64,000 nucleotides of DNA from CAHJWH01 sp965198905. GTDB taxonomy: Bacteria > Pseudomonadota > Alphaproteobacteria > Caulobacterales > Caulobacteraceae. The DNA is taken from NCBI GenBank assembly GCA_965198905.1, contig OZ240678.1, positions 1,922,001 through 1,986,000 of the forward strand. Reading direction: 5' to 3'. Of this stretch, positions 36,214 through 44,857 are shown in pieces. How positions within the stretch are numbered: the first letter of the stretch is position 1; every line of letters begins with the position of its first letter. The notes under the pieces were generated by a model. It made no database searches. It was not told the origin of the DNA and worked only from the letters and a program-made list of their open reading frames with translations. The translations under genes and the position numbers were made by a program.

Positions 36214-36662
36214 CGCTCGTTCATCTCATCCCTGGTCATCGTACGGCCCTCCGAGCGATAGCCGGCGTTCATCAACATCTTCAGGCGCTCCCACGCAGCG
36301 TCCTGATCTTCGCGGGCGCCTGGAGGATGATGGATCACGGGCGGCGTTCCAGGCTGCAAGGTCTCCACGTCGACAACATCGCCGCGCCGAGATGCGTAGA
36401 GTTCCTTCCAGAAAGTCTGAGCGGCTCCGATCGGGCGTATGCCAAGCGTACTTCGCCCATCCCGGCCATCCGCCATCTTACGCCAAGTTCCGTTGAAACC
36501 ATCGACCCGCAGTTCTATCGTCTCGCCACCTCGCAAGGCGTTCAGGCGCGCTACAAGTTCGTCTTCACCATGGATATGCTTCGCCCAGATCACGACGTCT
36601 CTTACTGGCGTCCGAGCCACCAGAGCCTCCATTAGTTGCAGCACCGCCTTTGACGGGTCCAT
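36210..36662 (-). CDS. Hypothetical protein upstream of PIN gene, possible antitoxin
   Basis: The protein has 150 residues from the ATG at 36662, or 161 from a GTG at 36695. It carries a compact N-terminal part with VVIWAKHIHGEDELVARLNAL and FNGTWRKMADGRDG, and a polar C-terminal tail ending in GRTMTRDEMNER. The tail's length and charge resemble the toxin-binding tail of VapB-type antitoxins, but there is no recognisable AbrB, RHH or Phd motif. Its position directly before a PIN gene with a four-base overlap is the main reason for the suggestion. Confidence 0.6.
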   Translation of the reverse strand: MDPSKAVLQLMEALVARTPVRDVVIWAKHIHGEDELVARLNALRGGETIELRVDGFNGTWRKMADGRDGRSTLGIRPIGAAQTFWKELYASRRGDVVDVETLQPGTPPVIHHPPGAREDQDAAWERLKMLMNAGYRSEGRTMTRDEMNER

Positions 36663-36695
36663 GGGGGTGTTGTCAAGACCCCTATGGACCCCCAC

Positions 36696-37760
36696 CTAAG
36701 CCACCAGCTCGAACGGCTCCAGCCCCGACAGCCGCATGGCCACCGGCCGCTTCACCGGCGTGCGGGGCCGCTTGCCCGCCACCGCCTCTGCGATGTGGGC
36801 GATGTGGTCCGGCGTGGTGCCGCAGCAGCCGCCCAGGATGTTGACGAGGCCGATCGCCGCCCACTCCTCCAGCTGGCAGGCGGTCTCGTGCGGCTGCTCG
36901 TCGTATTCGCCGAAGGCGTTGGGGAGCCCCGCATTGGGGTAGGCGGAGACCAGGCAGTCGGCCAGGCGCGACAGCTCGGCCACGTGCGGGCGCATCAGCT
37001 CGGCGCCCAGGGCGCAGTTCAGTCCCACCGCAAAGGGCTTCGCGTGGCGGATGGAGTTCCAGAACGCCTCCACCGTCTGGCCGGACAGGGTGCGGCCGGA
37101 GCGGTCGGTGATGGTGCCAGAGACCCAGATCGGCAGCGGCTCCAGCCCGTCGTCCTCCAGGTCCAGGATCGCCTTGATGGCGGCCTTGGCGTTCAGGGTG
37201 TCGAACACCGTCTCCACCAGGAAGATGTCGACCTCGCCCGCGTGCAGGGCCAGCGCCTGCTCCCGATAGGCGGCGTAGACCTCGTCGAAGGTCACCGCCC
37301 GCTTGGACGGGTCATTCACGTCCGGGGAGATGGACAGGGTGCGACTCAGGGGCCCGATGGAGCCGGCAACGTAGCGCGGCCGATCCGGCGTCTTGGCCGT
37401 CCAACGGTCGGCGGCCTCCCGCGCCAGCTGGGCGGCGCAGGCGTTGATGTCGACCACCGCCGATTCCAGCGCATAGTCGGCCTGGCTGATGGATGTCGCG
37501 TTGAAGGTGTTGGTGGCCACGATGTCGGCCCCGGCGGCCAGATAGGCGTCGTGCAGCTCGCCCACCACGTCCGGGCGGGTGACGCAGAGCAGGTCGTTGT
37601 CGCCCTGCAACGGGCTCGGATGGTCGGCGAAGCGGGCGCCGCGGAAGTCCGCCTCGGTCAGCTTGCGCTGCTGGAACATGGAGCCCGCGGCCCCGTCCAA
37701 GATCAGGATGCGCGACTTGGCGGCGGCCTTGAGCGCGGCGATGCGGTCGGCGCGGGTCAT
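36696..37760 (-). CDS. metH: Methionine synthase, homocysteine-binding polypeptide
   Basis: This is the N-terminal (homocysteine S-methyltransferase) part of split MetH. It contains ILDGAAGSMFQQRKL at the start and the Zn ligands in VGLNCALG and the later GGCCGTTPDHI. The ATG at 37760 overlaps the metF stop (ATGA at 37757-37760), giving 354 residues; the open frame further upstream is antisense/out-of-frame metF sequence. The B12-binding polypeptide lies three genes downstream. Confidence 0.94.
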   Translation of the reverse strand: MTRADRIAALKAAAKSRILILDGAAGSMFQQRKLTEADFRGARFADHPSPLQGDNDLLCVTRPDVVGELHDAYLAAGADIVATNTFNATSISQADYALESAVVDINACAAQLAREAADRWTAKTPDRPRYVAGSIGPLSRTLSISPDVNDPSKRAVTFDEVYAAYREQALALHAGEVDIFLVETVFDTLNAKAAIKAILDLEDDGLEPLPIWVSGTITDRSGRTLSGQTVEAFWNSIRHAKPFAVGLNCALGAELMRPHVAELSRLADCLVSAYPNAGLPNAFGEYDEQPHETACQLEEWAAIGLVNILGGCCGTTPDHIAHIAEAVAGKRPRTPVKRPVAMRLSGLEPFELVA

Positions 37761-38659
37761 GCCGCCTCGACGGCGGGGGCGGACACGCCCAGCATGCGGC
37801 AGACGGCGTAGACCAGCTCGGCCCGGTTCAGGGTGTAGAAGTGCAGTTCCAAAAAGCCCTGGCCCACCAGTTCCTGGCACATGTCGCTGGCCACGGTGGC
37901 CGCCACCAGGCTCCGGGTGTCCGGGTCGGCGTCCAGGCCCTCGAACACTTTGGCGATGGGGGCGGGGATGTGGGCGCAAGCGATCTCGGCCATGCGCTTC
38001 AGGCCCTTGACGCTGGTCACCGGCATCACACCCGGCAGGATGGGGATGTTGATGCCCGCCTTCCGCACCCGGTCGACGAAACGGTAGAAGGCCTCCGTGT
38101 CCAGGAAGAACTGGCTGATGGCGCGAGTGGCGCCGCTGTCGACCTTGGCCTTCAAGGCGTCGATGTCCTGCAGCATGGAGGGGCTCTCGGGGTGCTTCTC
38201 CGGATAGGCGGCGACGCTGATCTCGAAGGGCGCGATGGCGGTGATGCCGGCCGTCAGCTCGCAGGCGTTGCGGTAGCTGTCCGGCCCCGGCTGGTAGGCG
38301 CCGCCGAGCTGACCCGGCGGGTCGCCGCGCAGCGCGACGATGTGACGAACCCCGGCGGCCCAGTAGTCGCGCACCACTTGGTCCACCTCCGCCCGGGTGG
38401 CCGAGACGCAGGTGAGGTGGGCGGCGGGCTTCATCGTCGTCTCGGCCAGCATGCGCTTCAGCACGCCCAGCGTCCGCTCCCGCGTGGAGCCGCCCGCGCC
38501 ATAGGTCACCGAGACGAAGGTGGGGTCGAGCGGCGCCAGCCGTTCGATGGCGCGCCACAGCTGGGCTTCCAGCTCCGGGGTCTTAGTCGGGAAGAACTCG
38601 AAGGAGACCCGGGGCCGGGATGGGGGCTTCGTCGCCCTCGGAGACTGCTGAACCTGCAT
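37757..38659 (-). CDS. metF: Methylenetetrahydrofolate reductase
   Basis: MetF makes 5-methyl-THF, the methyl donor for MetH. The FAD/TIM-barrel motifs are VSFEFFPTKTPELE, FVSVTYGAGGSTR, IVALRGDPPG and SQFFLDTEAFYRFVDRV. I prefer the ATG at 38659 (300 residues), since the starts at 38683 and 38695 have no ribosome site and lie on or beside a palindrome that looks like an operator. It is first in an operon with both metH parts. Confidence 0.95.
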   Translation of the reverse strand: MQVQQSPRATKPPSRPRVSFEFFPTKTPELEAQLWRAIERLAPLDPTFVSVTYGAGGSTRERTLGVLKRMLAETTMKPAAHLTCVSATRAEVDQVVRDYWAAGVRHIVALRGDPPGQLGGAYQPGPDSYRNACELTAGITAIAPFEISVAAYPEKHPESPSMLQDIDALKAKVDSGATRAISQFFLDTEAFYRFVDRVRKAGINIPILPGVMPVTSVKGLKRMAEIACAHIPAPIAKVFEGLDADPDTRSLVAATVASDMCQELVGQGFLELHFYTLNRAELVYAVCRMLGVSAPAVEAA

Positions 38660-38693
38660 GGCCGGTCCGTCACACTTGGACATGGAGGAGCCC

Positions 38694-38713
38694 ATATAAG
38701 GATATCGTTATAT
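38694..38713. promoter_or_regulatory. 20-bp near-perfect palindrome upstream of metF
   Basis: ATATAAGGAT / ATCGTTATAT matches its reverse complement at 9 of 10 half-site positions. It is 35-54 bases upstream of the likely metF start in an otherwise GC-rich genome. Its AT-rich form resembles operators of ArsR-family regulators of SAM/methionine genes, but no regulator is encoded in the window. Confidence 0.5.
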
Positions 38714-38777
38714 GCCTCGCCTCGTAGGGGGTCAATGCAGGGCGGCGCCTGGAACCCGGATCAGCAAGGGCGGGTTC

Positions 38778-39350
38778 ATGAGGCAGGAGGCGGGTGTCTT
38801 GAGGGTTGTGCGGACTTACATCGCGGCGTTCGGAGCTTCGGCGATCGTCCTGGCCACATCCGCTCAGGCGCAACCATCCGTTCCCGTCGACATTGAGCTG
38901 GCCCCAGCCGTTCAGGCGCGGTCCGCCGATTTAGGAAGCGCTGAGCTGGCGGAGCAGCAAGCCTATCTTAAGCAGGACGTTCAGCGGTCGTCAGCACAAA
39001 GCCGAGGCGTTTTGCGCGTGCATCTGATCATCCAGGATATCGCCCCCAATCGTCCCACGTCCCACCAGCTTGGCCTAAGTCCTGGCCTGTCCCAGGCAAG
39101 TCTGGGCTTGGGCGGCGCCGCGGTCACCGGCGAGGTGGTGGGAACGGACGGCGTGTCCCACCCCGTCCGCTACCGCTTCTTCCAAACCGAACTCCGCAAC
39201 GAAACGAACTTCACGACCTGGGGCGACGCCGACGACGCTTTCGACACCGTGGCCCGAGCGATCGCCTCTGGTCACCCGCCGGATCAGCAGGGGGCTTGGC
39301 CGCCGCCCCGCCAACCGCGGGCGCCAACGGGAACGCGGCTGACCTATTAA
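38778..39350 (+). CDS. Exported hypothetical protein
   Basis: A 190-residue protein with an N-terminal hydrophobic stretch ending in SAQAQ, consistent with a signal peptide. It continues with RVHLIIQDIAPNRPTSHQL and VTGEVVGTDGVSHPVRYRFF. The C-terminus is Pro-rich. I do not recognise the family; the beta-rich pattern and export suggest an envelope protein. The ATG at 38778 follows AAGGGCGG. It is divergent from metF but shows no functional link. Confidence 0.65.
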   Translation: MRQEAGVLRVVRTYIAAFGASAIVLATSAQAQPSVPVDIELAPAVQARSADLGSAELAEQQAYLKQDVQRSSAQSRGVLRVHLIIQDIAPNRPTSHQLGLSPGLSQASLGLGGAAVTGEVVGTDGVSHPVRYRFFQTELRNETNFTTWGDADDAFDTVARAIASGHPPDQQGAWPPPRQPRAPTGTRLTY

Positions 39351-39367
39351 GCCTCCGGCGAGACCGC

Positions 39368-40384
39368 TTAGGTAGGCGAACCGACCTGCACCACGACCTT
39401 ACCCAGCGCGCGACGTTCGGCTAGGGCGGATATCGCCTCCGCGCCGCGGTCAAGCGGGAAGGTCTGAGAGACTTCGGGCTTGAGTTGACCTTCGGCGTAC
39501 AGTTTCATCAGCGCAGCCGTATTGGCTTGGTGGCCTTCGGGATCGTGGGCGACGAAACCGCCCCAGAACACGCCGCACACGTCGCACCCCTTCAGAAGCG
39601 TCAGGTTCAGCGGCAGCTTGGGGATGCCGGCGGGAAAGCCGACCACCAGGAACCGACCCTCCCAAGCTATGGAACGGAGCGCCGGTTCTGCATAGTCTCC
39701 GCCGACGGGGTCGTAGATCACATGCGCCCCTTTAGGTCCCACCGCGTCCTTGAACTGCGCCGACAACGCCTTGCGACCGTCGGAATCGAAGGGACCCTGC
39801 GGATAGATCAGGGTCGCGTCAGCCCCGTGCGCACGGGCCATCTGCGCCTTCTCCTCGGACGACACCGCGGCCACGACCTTCGCCGCGAAGGCCTTGCCGA
39901 TCTCCACCGCCGCCAGACCGACGCCGCCCGCGGCGCCTAGCACCAGCAGCGTCTGCCCCGCCTGCAAACGGCCGCGGTCCTTCAGCGCATGGTAGGAGGT
40001 GCCGTAGGTCATGGTGAAGGCGGCGGCGACGTCGAACGGCATGATGTCGGGCATGGCCAGACACCGCGCGACGGGAAACACGATCTTCTCCGCCAATCCA
40101 CCATAGGCCGCCGAGCCGATCACTCGCTGTCCGACGCCAAAAGCCGTCACCCCCTCGCCTATCGCATCGATGACGCCCGAGACCTCCGCGCCGGGGGAGA
40201 AGGGCCGCGGCGGGCGGACCTGGTACTTGTCCTCGATGATCAAGGCGTCGGGAAAGTTGATGCCGCAGGCGACGACCTTGATGCGGACTTCGCCCGGACC
40301 GGGTTGAGGCTCGGGCACGTCTTCGAGCACCAGGGTCTGGGGGCCGCCGGGAGCCTTGCTGAGAAGAGCCTTCATGGTCGTCAT
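39368..40384 (-). CDS. NADPH:quinone oxidoreductase family protein
   Basis: A zinc-independent medium-chain dehydrogenase/reductase of 338 residues. It starts MTTMKALLSKAPGGPQ and has ACGINFPDALII and the nucleotide-binding LVLGAAGGVGLAAVEIGKAF. The start at 40384 overlaps the stop of the upstream SDR (ATGA). It ends a minus-strand group with SDR, APH-like kinase and acyl-CoA dehydrogenase. The substrate is unknown. Confidence 0.9.
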   Translation of the reverse strand: MTTMKALLSKAPGGPQTLVLEDVPEPQPGPGEVRIKVVACGINFPDALIIEDKYQVRPPRPFSPGAEVSGVIDAIGEGVTAFGVGQRVIGSAAYGGLAEKIVFPVARCLAMPDIMPFDVAAAFTMTYGTSYHALKDRGRLQAGQTLLVLGAAGGVGLAAVEIGKAFAAKVVAAVSSEEKAQMARAHGADATLIYPQGPFDSDGRKALSAQFKDAVGPKGAHVIYDPVGGDYAEPALRSIAWEGRFLVVGFPAGIPKLPLNLTLLKGCDVCGVFWGGFVAHDPEGHQANTAALMKLYAEGQLKPEVSQTFPLDRGAEAISALAERRALGKVVVQVGSPT

Positions 40385-41166
40385 CCGATCGCGCCGCCGC
40401 CTGAAATCGTCTGTCCGCCGTCCACCACGACGGTCTGCCCGGTGGTGAACCGCCCCGCGGCGGAAGCCAGGAACACCGCAGCGCCGGCGATCTCGTCGGG
40501 CTCGCCGATCCGCAGGAGCGGGGTGGAAGCGGTGGCGGCCTTCAACGTGTCGGGGTTCTCCCACAGCGCCTTTGCGAAGTCGGTGCGGATCAGGCCCGGC
40601 GCAATGCAGTTCACCCGGACATTGTGACGGCCATATTCGACGGCATAGTTCCGAGCCAGCTGCATGTCCGCGGCCTTGGAGACGTTGTAGGCCCCGATCA
40701 CCGTGGAGCCCACCAGGCCGCCGATGGAGGAGACGATGATAATCGCACCATCACGCCGCTCGATCATCTGGGGCGCGACCAGCTGAACCAGCCAGTGGTT
40801 GGACAGGATGTTGTTGTCGAGGATCTTGCGGAACTGCTCGTCGGCGATTCCCGCCATCGGGCCGTAATAGGGGTTGCTGGCGGCGTTGCAGACCAGCACG
40901 TCGATCGGACCCAGCGCCACATTGGTTTTCTCGACCAGCTCGGTGAGCGCCGGCTTGGACGAAATGCTGGCGGCGATGGCGGTGGCGCGCCCGGAGCCGT
41001 AGGCGGCGTTGATCTTTTCGGCGACGGCCTGGCAGGCGTCCTGCTTGCGGGACGAAATCACCACCCGCGCGCCCTGCTCGGCCATGCGGTGCGCGATCGC
41101 CTCGCCGATACCGCGGGACGAGCCGGTGACCACCGCCACTTTGCCGGTCAGATCGAACAGGGACAT
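40381..41166 (-). CDS. SDR family oxidoreductase
   Basis: A classical 261-residue short-chain dehydrogenase: VVTGSSRGIGEAIAHRMAE for cofactor binding, NAASNPYYGP, catalytic Ser in IIIVSSIGG and YNVSK. It resembles DHRS4/FabG-like carbonyl reductases. It lies between the APH-like kinase gene (83 bases upstream) and a coupled quinone oxidoreductase, so it may reduce or oxidise a hydroxyacyl intermediate. Confidence 0.92.
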   Translation of the reverse strand: MSLFDLTGKVAVVTGSSRGIGEAIAHRMAEQGARVVISSRKQDACQAVAEKINAAYGSGRATAIAASISSKPALTELVEKTNVALGPIDVLVCNAASNPYYGPMAGIADEQFRKILDNNILSNHWLVQLVAPQMIERRDGAIIIVSSIGGLVGSTVIGAYNVSKAADMQLARNYAVEYGRHNVRVNCIAPGLIRTDFAKALWENPDTLKAATASTPLLRIGEPDEIAGAAVFLASAAGRFTTGQTVVVDGGQTISGGGAIG

Positions 41167-41249
41167 CCGTTTTCCTTCCGCTCAGCCATGACCAGCCTCA
41201 GGTGAAGCCGCCTCGGGATGACGATCTTGCCGAGGGATTGCATCGCCCA

Positions 41250-42317
41250 TCAGGCGCCCGCGCGTACGGCGAAGGCCCAGGCGGCTTCGGCCAGTTGGGG
41301 CGCCCGCGCCGCCATCTCGGCGGCCTGGGGACTGGCGGCGGTGCCGTCGCGCACCCGGCCGCCTATCCCCTGCACGATGCCGACCAGCCGGAACAGATTG
41401 TAGGCGAAATACCAGTCCTGCGCAGGCAGGCCCTCGCGCCCAGTCAAGCGACAGTAGAGCGCCACCGCCGCGTCCCGCGAAGGAATGCCGAGGGCGTCGA
41501 GGTCGAGCCCCGCCAAGCCGCTGCGCCCATCCGCCGGCATCTCCCAGTTCACCAGCATGTAGCTGAAGTCCGCCAGCGGGTCGCCGAGGGTGGAAAGCTC
41601 CCAGTCGAGCACGGCCGCCACCCGCTCTCCCGATGGCGCGATCACCATGTTATCGAGGCGGTAGTCGCCGTGAACGATGGAGGTCCCCGCCTGCTCCGGC
41701 ACCGTGCGGGGCAGCCAGTCCATCAGCCGCTCGGCCGCCTCGATCCGATGGGTTTCTGAGGCGCGGTACTGACGGGTCCAGCGCTCCACCTGGCGGGCGA
41801 AGTAGTTGCCGGGCCGCCCATAATCACTAAGCCCGATCGAGGCGTAATCGACCTGATGCAGTTGGGCCAGGGTGGTGATCATCGCCTCGTACACCTGGCC
41901 GCGGGCCACGGGCGTCAGTTCGGGAAGCGCGCCGTCCCAGTGGATCACGCCCTCCACAGCCTCCATGACGTAGAAGACCGCCCCGATCACCGAGGCGTCC
42001 TCACACAGAGCGTAGGCGTGAGGGGCCGCGAAATCGACCCTGTTCAGGGCCGAGATCAGCCTGAACTCCCGGTCCACGGCATGGGCCGAAGGCAGAAGCG
42101 CGCCGAAGGGTTTTCGCCGGAGCACGTAGGCGCGGCTGGGTGTCTCCAACCGATAGGTCGGATTGGACTGGCCGCCCTTGAACTGGAAGACGCTCAGCGG
42201 ACCGGCGTAGCCGTTCACGTGCGTCTGCATCCAGCCCTGCAGCGCCGTCTCGTCGAAGCGGTGGCGGGCCTCGACCGGCTTGACGCCGGAAAAGGCCTGC
42301 GCCGGCGCCTCGCTCAT
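41250..42317 (-). CDS. APH-like phosphotransferase (ACAD10/11 type)
   Basis: The 355-residue protein has the aminoglycoside-phosphotransferase-type kinase fold: FKGGQSNPTYRLETPSRAYV in the N-lobe, SIVHGDYRLDNMVI with catalytic Asp, and AVLDWELSTLGDPLADFSY with the metal-binding Asp. In eukaryotic ACAD10/11 and in the Pseudomonas levulinate pathway, relatives phosphorylate 4-hydroxyacyl-CoAs next to an acyl-CoA dehydrogenase. Here its ATG overlaps the end of the acyl-CoA dehydrogenase gene, supporting the same role. Confidence 0.9.
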   Translation of the reverse strand: MSEAPAQAFSGVKPVEARHRFDETALQGWMQTHVNGYAGPLSVFQFKGGQSNPTYRLETPSRAYVLRRKPFGALLPSAHAVDREFRLISALNRVDFAAPHAYALCEDASVIGAVFYVMEAVEGVIHWDGALPELTPVARGQVYEAMITTLAQLHQVDYASIGLSDYGRPGNYFARQVERWTRQYRASETHRIEAAERLMDWLPRTVPEQAGTSIVHGDYRLDNMVIAPSGERVAAVLDWELSTLGDPLADFSYMLVNWEMPADGRSGLAGLDLDALGIPSRDAAVALYCRLTGREGLPAQDWYFAYNLFRLVGIVQGIGGRVRDGTAASPQAAEMAARAPQLAEAAWAFAVRAGA

Positions 42318-43585
42318 TGCACGGCCGACGCCTCAGGCGCATTCGCCTCGGGCGCGTTGGTGTAGCGGCGGAACTCAAGCCTTGCGATGGCGCGGTTGTG
42401 CACCTCGTCTGGACCGTCGGCGAGGCGCAGGGTGCGAATGCCGGCATAGCTCTTGGCAAGTCCGAAATCGTCCGACACGCCGCCGCCGCCATGCGCCTGG
42501 ATGGCGTCGTCGATGATCTTCAGCGCCGCTTTGGGGGCCGCCACCTTGATCATGGCGATCTCCTGCTGGGCGCCCTTGTTGCCCACCTTGTCCATGGCGT
42601 CAGCGGCCTTGAGGCAGAGCAGGCGCGTCATTTCGATGTCCATCCGGGCCTCGGCCACCCGCTGCTCCCACACCGACTGCTCGGAGATGCGCTTCCCGAA
42701 CGCCGTGCGGGTCAGCAGGCGCTTGCACATCTTCTCGAGCGCCACTTCGGCCGTTCCCAGCGTGCGCATGCAGTGGTGGATGCGGCCCGGGCCCAGACGT
42801 CCTTGGGCGATTTCAAACCCTCGCCCCTCGCCGAGCAGCAGGTTTTCCACGGGCACGCGGACATCGCGCAAGATGATCTCGGCATGGCCGTGGGGCGCGT
42901 CGTCGTATCCGAACACCGGCAGCATCCGCACCACCTCGACGCCTGGCGTATCCATGGGCACCAGGATCTGGGACTGCTGCTTGTGGCGAGGCGCGTCCGG
43001 GTCGGTCTTGCCCATAACGATGTTGACCCTGCAGCGCGGGTCGCCTGCGCCCGACGACCACCACTTGCGTCCGTTGATGACGTACTCGTTCCCCTCGCGC
43101 CGGATCGAGGTGGTGATGTTGGTGGCGTCCGAGGAGGCGACGTCCGGCTCGGTCATCAGGAAGGCGGAACGAATCTCGCCCGCCATCAGAGGCTTGAGCC
43201 ATCGGTCCTGCTGCTCGGGCGAGCCGTAATGGTGTAGCACCTCCATGTTGCCGGTGTCAGGCGCAGAGCAGTTGAAGGCTTCCGACGCGTAGCCGATCCG
43301 GCCCATCTCCTGGGCGCAGAGCGCGTAATCGAGATTGGTCAGGCCCGCTCCATGATAGTCGCCCTTGTCGTGCTCGGGCGCGGGGGGCATGAACAGGTTC
43401 CAAAGCCCCTGCGGCTTGGCCTTGGCCTTCAATCCCTCCAGGGTCCGGAACACCCGCCAGCGATCAGCGCCCGCGTCGGTCGCCTCCTTCTTCATCGCCT
43501 GGGCGGCAGGGTAGATTTCCGCATCCATGAAATCGCGGACGCGCTTCAGCCAGTGCTGCTGGGTCTGAGAAAGCGTGAAGTCCAA
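42314..43585 (-). CDS. Acyl-CoA dehydrogenase family protein (ACAD11-like)
   Basis: A flavin acyl-CoA dehydrogenase of 423 residues. It has MTEPDVASSDATNITTSI, GRKWWSSGAGDPRC and the C-terminal helical block AHGGGGVSDDFGLAKSYAG. I chose TTG at 43585 because AGGGAG lies seven bases upstream and the protein then begins at the conserved LDFTLS segment; an ATG 72 bases further adds a non-conserved tail. It is coupled with the kinase gene downstream and may finish elimination of a phosphorylated hydroxyacyl-CoA, as proposed for ACAD10/11. Confidence 0.9.
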   Translation of the reverse strand: MDFTLSQTQQHWLKRVRDFMDAEIYPAAQAMKKEATDAGADRWRVFRTLEGLKAKAKPQGLWNLFMPPAPEHDKGDYHGAGLTNLDYALCAQEMGRIGYASEAFNCSAPDTGNMEVLHHYGSPEQQDRWLKPLMAGEIRSAFLMTEPDVASSDATNITTSIRREGNEYVINGRKWWSSGAGDPRCRVNIVMGKTDPDAPRHKQQSQILVPMDTPGVEVVRMLPVFGYDDAPHGHAEIILRDVRVPVENLLLGEGRGFEIAQGRLGPGRIHHCMRTLGTAEVALEKMCKRLLTRTAFGKRISEQSVWEQRVAEARMDIEMTRLLCLKAADAMDKVGNKGAQQEIAMIKVAAPKAALKIIDDAIQAHGGGGVSDDFGLAKSYAGIRTLRLADGPDEVHNRAIARLEFRRYTNAPEANAPEASAVQ

Positions 43586-43763
43586 GGCGTGGCTCCCTAT
43601 GGTCGGCTCTACAGGCGTCTGATCGCACCATACCACCAGACGCAAGGTCTTGGACAAGCCCGAAGGCGGACGAGGCTGAATAGGCTCTTTTAGGCTGGCC
43701 AGGCGCGGCGTATCGGCATACCTGATCCTCGAAAAGACCCGTTAGCCCACTCGGAGCATCGTG

Positions 43764-44849
43764 ATGAAGGCCGCTGTGCTGCGCGCCGTAGGCCAGCCGC
43801 TGCAGATCGAGAATGTGCAGATCGGGTTGCCGGGCCCCCGCGAGGTGCTGATCCGCACGGCGGCGACAGGCGTCTGCCACTCAGACCTGCACTTCATCGA
43901 AGGCTCCTACAAGCATCCGCTGCCCGCCGTGCTGGGCCACGAGGCGGCCGGGATCGTGGAGAAGGTCGGTAACGAGGTGCGCACCGTGAAGGTGGGCGAC
44001 CACGTGGTCACCTGCCTCTCTGCGTTTTGCGGGCACTGCGAGTATTGCCTGACCGGACACATGTCGATCTGCCCTAGTCCCGACACCCAGCGGGGCAAGG
44101 ACCAGCCCCCGCGGCTGTCGGAGGCGGACGGTCCGATGAACCAGTATCTGAACCTCTCGGCTTTCGCCGAGCACATGTTGGTGCATGAACATGCCTGCAC
44201 CGCGATCCGTCGCGATATGCCTCTGGATCGCGCCGCCCTGATCGGCTGCGCGGTGACCACGGGGATCGGCGCGGTCACTCACACCGCCAACGTTCGGCCC
44301 GGCGAGACGGTGGCGGTGACCGGTTGCGGCGGTGTGGGCCTCGCCACCATCAACGGTGCGCTGATCGCCGGGGCTGGACGCATCATCGCCATCGATCGTC
44401 AGCCGTCGAAGCTGGAGATGGCCAAGGTGTTCGGCGCCACCGACGTGATCGACGCTTCGGACGGAGACGTGGCCAAGCGGGTGCGCGAACTGACCGGCGG
44501 CGGCGTCCACCATGCCTTCGAGGCCATAGGGCTGAAGTCTACGGTGGAGGAGGCCTGGAAGATGCTCCGCCGCGGCGGATCGGCCACGGTGATCGGAATG
44601 ATCCCCATCGGCACCAAGATAGAGCTGAACGGCGTGGACTTCCTGTCCGAGAAGAAGATCCAAGGCTCCTACATGGGGTCCAACCACTTCCCCGTGGATA
44701 TGCCGCGATATGTCGACTTCTACATGCAGGGCCGGCTGAAGCTCGATGAAATGATCTCCGCTCGCCTGCCGTTGGAGGGTGTCAACGACGCGTTCGACGA
44801 GATGAGGCGCGGCGAGATCGCCCGCTCGGTTATCATCTTCGACGCCTGA
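43764..44849 (+). CDS. Zinc-dependent alcohol dehydrogenase
   Basis: A zinc-containing medium-chain dehydrogenase of about 361 residues. The catalytic zinc ligands are in GVCHSDLHFIEG and GHEAAGIVEKVG. The structural zinc has four Cys in CLSAFCGHCEYCLTGHMSIC. The NAD site is VTGCGGVGLATING. GTG at 43761 is two residues upstream, but ATG at 43764 sits better with its GGAG site. It is divergent from the acyl-CoA dehydrogenase gene and followed by a thioesterase gene after 8 bases. Confidence 0.93.
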   Translation: MKAAVLRAVGQPLQIENVQIGLPGPREVLIRTAATGVCHSDLHFIEGSYKHPLPAVLGHEAAGIVEKVGNEVRTVKVGDHVVTCLSAFCGHCEYCLTGHMSICPSPDTQRGKDQPPRLSEADGPMNQYLNLSAFAEHMLVHEHACTAIRRDMPLDRAALIGCAVTTGIGAVTHTANVRPGETVAVTGCGGVGLATINGALIAGAGRIIAIDRQPSKLEMAKVFGATDVIDASDGDVAKRVRELTGGGVHHAFEAIGLKSTVEEAWKMLRRGGSATVIGMIPIGTKIELNGVDFLSEKKIQGSYMGSNHFPVDMPRYVDFYMQGRLKLDEMISARLPLEGVNDAFDEMRRGEIARSVIIFDA

Positions 44850-44857
44850 GACGAGCC

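Noticed and set aside
36663..36695. GTG start for the 150-residue protein
   Set aside because: It is possible, but the ATG at 36662 gives the conserved-looking start; both are noted.
37761..38558. Upstream extension of the metH N-terminal frame
   Set aside because: This part is out-of-frame metF coding sequence; the real start overlaps the metF stop at 37757-37760.
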